A DNA stretch of 64,000 nt, taken from assembly GCF_002764115.1 (NCBI RefSeq), contig NZ_CP017943.1, forward strand, positions 248,001-312,000. Reading direction: 5' to 3'. Shown piece after piece: positions 60,941-64,000 of this stretch (position 1 is its first letter; each line of letters opens with the position of its first letter). This stretch comes from Phyllobacterium zundukense. GTDB taxonomy: Bacteria; Pseudomonadota; Alphaproteobacteria; Rhizobiales; Rhizobiaceae. Below the pieces are notes generated by a model. That model was not told the origin of the DNA. It ran no database searches and worked only from the letters and a program-made list of their open reading frames with translations. Position numbers and translations under genes: made by a program.

Positions 60941-62767
60941 ATGGCCATCAAAGCCAAAAAAACGGTGATCAAAGCCAAAAAAACGGTGATCAAAGCCAAA
61001 AAGGCGAAAAAGCCAAAGGAGTCACCCGAGGAAAAAAAGAAAAAACGCATTAAGCGCAATCACATGAATTGCGTGAGGCGTACGTTTTTGAACACGGGCT
61101 TCGACCGTGTCTCTGAAATAGCTAATAAGGATATCATTTGGGGAAAGCAGGCCGGCGAATTTGATGATGCATTCATATACGAGAATCTCATCATCTTGGC
61201 CGAATATACGACTTCGCAATCTTCGGACACCTCGTCTCATCTGAAAAAAAAGAAAATACTTTTCTCCAATGTCTTGAACGATGCAAAGGCGTTTGTTGCC
61301 TATCTTCGTGCCATGTTCCCTGATTTTGACGCCCGCCTGGGCGCAAAATTCCATCCAGACAATCTCATTGTCCGCATTATATACTGCTCAGTTTACGACA
61401 TTGATGAGTCAACCAAACAGGTTGTAACTGAACCCATATACCTTGATTTCCCCCAGCTGAAGTATTTCGACAAACTGGCGTCGACTATTAAGGTATCCAC
61501 CATTCCTGAAATGTTGGACTTTCTCGAAGTGGACCCTGCAGACGTTGCCAAAAAAGGTGTATTCTCAAAAAAGAAAGCTATTGAGACATACGAAGGTTCT
61601 ATCCTCCCAGAATCTTCCTCTGGTTTTCCCGCTGGATACAAAGTTGTTTCGTTTTATGCCGATGCCGCGGCGCTGCTTGGCAGGGCTTATGTGCTACGCC
61701 GGGATGGCTGGAGAGGTTCCTATCAGGCTTACCAACGGATGATCCAGAAAAAGAAGATTGAGGCCATACGAAAGAAGCTTAAATCAGACAGGCAGGTCTT
61801 CGTAAACAATCTGATTGCAACGCTTCCATCGGATGTCCATCCGGTCGGGAAGGATGATAAAACCATCGAAATCTCAGAATTGACGAATACCCAGGCGGTA
61901 TCGATAAATCTCCCGCTCCGTGCCAATTCAATAGGTCTAATTGATGGGCAGCATCGCCTGTATTCTTACTATGAGTTGAAAGAAGACGATCCAGAGATCA
62001 AGCATCTGAGGCACCAGCAAAACCTCTTGGTCACAGGGATCATATATCCCCCAGACACAGTAAAGGAAGATGCGGAGCGTTTTGAAGCGACCCTGTTTCT
62101 TGCAATTAACTCCAACCAGACAAACGCGCCACCAGCTCTCCGGCAGGAGATTGAAGTAATTCTGCGTCCTTACAGTCCCACAGCTATCGGGAAGCAAATT
62201 ATGCAGAGGCTAGCGAGCGCAGGTCCGCTTTCAGGTTATGTTGAAACCCACGCATTCGACCATGGGAAGCTGAAGAGTACTTCGATTGTCAGCTATGGCT
62301 TGGGTCCACTTATTAAATTGGGCGGGCAAGATTCATTGTTTCGCTTATTTGAGCACCCCCAGAAGGACACTATCGCAAGCGAAGGTTCTTCCGAAGCCCT
62401 TGCTGCGTACTTGCAATTTGCAACTAGCAAGATCAACGCATTTCTCAATGCAGTGAAAAGCGATGTAGGGACCGAGCGGTGGACGGCTGATCGTTCCGTG
62501 GCTGACCGTGTGATTACAGTGACCTATATCAATACATTTTTGATAATCCTCAGACTGATTATTGAGAACGATATGCCAACAGATTTCGCGACTCTTAAAG
62601 CGAAATTGGCGGGGGTCGGCAATTTCCCCTTCAAGGAATTCCGTTCGAGCCAGTACAATCGCAGGGCTCAGGAAATCTTTGCCGCAAAGTTTAAGCCTGA
62701 CGGAAAAAAGGAACTAGCAGAAGACAAATCAGTTCCGACTGAGCTGGAACCTGAGACCACCTCCTGA
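60941..62767 (+). CDS. DGQHR-domain protein with possible nuclease-like N-terminus
   Basis: A 608-residue protein. Residues 1-40 are lysine-rich with a triple IKAKK repeat. Residues about 45-155 hold GEFDDAFIYENLIILAEYTT, where Asp75/76 and Glu88 sit as in a PD-(D/E)xK nuclease core, though the expected Lys is Thr90 and lysines follow only at 102-105. The DGQHR motif lies at 335-339 (GLIDGQHRLYSYYEL), with AINSNQTNAPPALRQEI after it, as in DndB-related ParB-like proteins. ATG 60941 is preceded by GAGGGGAAAG. Pairing with a methyltransferase suggests modification-dependent defence, with this protein as restriction or regulatory partner. The nuclease reading is inferred. Confidence 0.8.
   Translation: MAIKAKKTVIKAKKTVIKAKKAKKPKESPEEKKKKRIKRNHMNCVRRTFLNTGFDRVSEIANKDIIWGKQAGEFDDAFIYENLIILAEYTTSQSSDTSSHLKKKKILFSNVLNDAKAFVAYLRAMFPDFDARLGAKFHPDNLIVRIIYCSVYDIDESTKQVVTEPIYLDFPQLKYFDKLASTIKVSTIPEMLDFLEVDPADVAKKGVFSKKKAIETYEGSILPESSSGFPAGYKVVSFYADAAALLGRAYVLRRDGWRGSYQAYQRMIQKKKIEAIRKKLKSDRQVFVNNLIATLPSDVHPVGKDDKTIEISELTNTQAVSINLPLRANSIGLIDGQHRLYSYYELKEDDPEIKHLRHQQNLLVTGIIYPPDTVKEDAERFEATLFLAINSNQTNAPPALRQEIEVILRPYSPTAIGKQIMQRLASAGPLSGYVETHAFDHGKLKSTSIVSYGLGPLIKLGGQDSLFRLFEHPQKDTIASEGSSEALAAYLQFATSKINAFLNAVKSDVGTERWTADRSVADRVITVTYINTFLIILRLIIENDMPTDFATLKAKLAGVGNFPFKEFRSSQYNRRAQEIFAAKFKPDGKKELAEDKSVPTELEPETTS
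60947..61006 (+). repeat. In-frame 21-bp tandem repeat
   Basis: Two identical units of a 21-mer (starting ATCAAAGCC, ending ACGGTG) at 60947-60967 and 60968-60988, then a partial third unit to 61006. Each encodes IKAKKTV. Because 21 is divisible by three, copy change would alter the length of the basic tail without shifting the frame. Confidence 0.9.
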
Positions 62768-62977
62768 CAGTGTCAGGGTCGCGTAGGCAGCTGAAGAAGT
62801 AAGGCACATTTGAACCGACTTTCGATGTCGCCAGTCGAATGTTGGCACCGAGCGTTTCCCCCCGAAATAACGTGTTGCCGAACGACTGTGGATTCGCTCC
62901 GACCTTGCTCCAGCATCAATACCGGTCCCTTAAAACGCCCGCCAGATGGGGTGACCTTGGCGCGTACTTTGTCTTGG

Positions 62978-63073
62978 CCGAAAGAGGCAATTTACTTGGT
63001 CCCGCAACGCCTATGCGTGACGAATGCGGATATCGACCGGATCTACGAAGCCATTGATGAGGCGCGGACATAA
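62978..63073 (+). pseudogene. 3' relic resembling bioA
   Basis: PKEAIYLVPQRLCVTNADID then RIYEAIDEART and a stop resembles the last 30 residues of adenosylmethionine-8-amino-7-oxononanoate aminotransferase (pattern: vYLxPPLCVTxxxIDxxY). The rest of the gene is absent. The identification leans on the bioZ-like relic that begins 18 bp later, in the order of rhizobial bio operons. Confidence 0.45.
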
Positions 63074-63091
63074 TTGTCCAAGGCGGTCACC

Positions 63092-63459
63092 GATGAGTTC
63101 GGTCAAGGCAAGCCGTATCGCCGGGTTCTGCCATTACGCTCCAGAGCGCCGCGTTTGCGCAGATCGAAAACCAGCTTGATCTCGAACCCGGCTGGATCGA
63201 GCGCTGGATCGGCATCCGCGCGCGGCGCTGGGTCGTGCAAGGAGAACTGCTTACCGATCTTGCAGCAAAGGTGGGTTCGTTAGCGATGAACAATGCCAAC
63301 ATAGACCCTGGCGACATCGCGTTGACGATCCTGGCCACCTCGACCCCTGACCATCTGCTGCCGCCCTCGGCACCGCTGCTTGCCCATCATCTGGGCCTGG
63401 CGAACGCCGGCGCGATCGATCTTGCCGGAGCCTGCTCCGTGACAGACGTTGGACAATGA
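63092..63459 (+). pseudogene. bioZ: Truncated, frameshifted bioZ/FabH-like gene
   Basis: From ATG 63092 the frame reads [20 protein letters not shown]. After a shift near 63155 the neighbouring frame continues [60 protein letters not shown] and AIDLAGACS, ending just at the active-site Cys. This is the first third of a 3-oxoacyl-ACP synthase III. The HYAPERR and [20 protein letters not shown] wording and the bioA-like relic upstream point to BioZ, which makes the pimeloyl precursor of biotin in Rhizobiales. Two-thirds of the gene is missing. Confidence 0.7.
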
Positions 63460-63897
63460 AATCAGGGGAAGTGGGAACCGGTTCGCACGACGGCCCGTCG
63501 GCTGACGGTTTCTGCAATCGCGCCGGTCGCAGTGCCGGGCCCGGGCCTAGGCCCAAGGCTAGCCTCGCTTATCCGCAAGCTCCGCCGCAATGGCAACCGG
63601 CGGTTCGGGGATGTCTTCGGGACGAAGACAAGAAGGGATGGACAGCGCGTCCGCCCGACCCGAAAGGACATCCCGTGCAATTGATATTTGCCGATCCGCG
63701 CAGCCCGAAGGAAGATCCCGACAAGCTCCGCCAATCGAAATCCACGCCGTAGTCCGACGCACTTCTTGGGCGCATTGATCAGGGCGGTTGGCGTTGCGCA
63801 GCCACCCTTCGTCAAGTGCTCATAGCAGGCGGCGCCGTTCAGGTTACAACAGGCTTGTTCGCCCGGTTCGGCTGGAGTTCTAGATCGACTCTGTTCG
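63460..63897. other. Gene-free, GC-rich interval
   Basis: Many short frames on both strands overlap because stops are rare in this GC-rich piece. None shows a recognisable domain, and I see no terminal repeat that would explain how the bioZ-like gene was cut. Confidence 0.35.
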
Positions 63898-64000
63898 TCA
63901 CCAGTCGGATTCGCAGCCGTCGGCCGAACTCTTTATCGTCATATCCAGTGTGCCGTCCGGTTGTCGGAAGAGGTCGTAGGTAATCCGGTCGATAATCTCG
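63898..64000 (-). CDS. 3' end of an unidentified gene entering from the right
   Basis: The minus strand is open from the window edge to a TGA at 63898 and encodes EIIDRITYDLFRQPDGTLDM then TIKSSADGCESDW. The composition looks coding, but 33 residues are not enough to name a family. Confidence 0.35.
   Translation of the reverse strand, partial: EIIDRITYDLFRQPDGTLDMTIKSSADGCESDW

Noticed and set aside
60947..61006. Tandem repeat considered as a CRISPR array or phase-variable tract
   Set aside because: Units are contiguous without spacers, and 21 bp keeps the frame, so neither CRISPR nor on/off switching fits.
63460..63815. Several mutually overlapping ORFs on both strands near the right end
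   Set aside because: They owe their length to GC richness. None resembles a known family, and they contradict one another.

Overview
The window looks like an accessory region, probably megaplasmid or genomic island, from a Rhizobiales alphaproteobacterium (Rhizobium, Ensifer, Agrobacterium, Phyllobacterium or a relative). This is inferred from the GC-rich codon use, several small proteins of rhizobial type (a DUF982 protein and paired small hypotheticals), MocR, RpiR and LysR regulators, many ABC importers, cold-shock proteins, and a relic that reads like bioZ, the FabH-like biotin gene of this order. I see no rRNA or tRNA gene, no intact insertion sequence and no CRISPR array.

Layout. 0-16 kb: a phosphonate and amino-compound region. 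It has an alkaline-phosphatase-superfamily hydrolase divergent from a PhnF-like GntR regulator, with a perfect 14-bp operator between them, and a TauD-type dioxygenase. Next to the dioxygenase are relics of a sugar-type ABC importer. A leftward six-gene run follows (ATPase, two permeases, binding protein, two aminotransferases). It is divergent from a LysR gene, an aminotransferase and a phosphonopyruvate-hydrolase-like enzyme. The last three match the known logic of phosphonoalanine catabolism: transaminate to phosphonopyruvate, then split the C-P bond. A D-amino-acid aminotransferase and a cold-shock gene follow. 16-22.4 kb: an AcoR-like sigma-54 activator, a truncated AraC regulator, and a butanediol-dehydrogenase plus flavin-monooxygenase operon behind a clear -24/-12 promoter. 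22.8-25.4 kb: a frameshifted MocR regulator divergent from a threonine-dehydratase-like gene. 25.9-34 kb: a probable RpiR regulon (MFS transporter, RpiR regulator, ABC importer, metallophosphodiesterase, HAD phosphatase). Its two upstream regions share a conserved 45-bp element. 34.7-38.6 kb: a MocR regulator divergent from a B3/4-domain, LysE-type exporter and DapA-like operon. 38.8-41.1 kb: a cold-shock gene and an AbiE toxin-antitoxin pair with an unusually regular operator array.

42.3-54.6 kb: an organosulfur locus with two FMN reductases, SfnG dimethylsulfone monooxygenase, a five-gene branched-chain-amino-acid-type ABC importer, an SfnB-like flavoprotein, a YdhS-like flavoprotein and SsuD. 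FMNH2 from the reductases would feed SfnG and SsuD. The Liv-type transporter, in place of SsuABC, probably brings in the sulfur substrate.

54.9-64 kb: small rhizobial genes and decay. There is a frameshifted CYTH-CHAD triphosphatase and a fusion of two broken genes (a P-loop kinase and a DUF5615 PIN-like toxin). An A/T-richer two-gene cassette follows: a beta-class DNA methyltransferase and a DGQHR-domain protein with a possible nuclease-like N-terminus. Relics resembling bioA and bioZ come next. The methyltransferase-DGQHR pair is the best candidate here for a little-described defence system.
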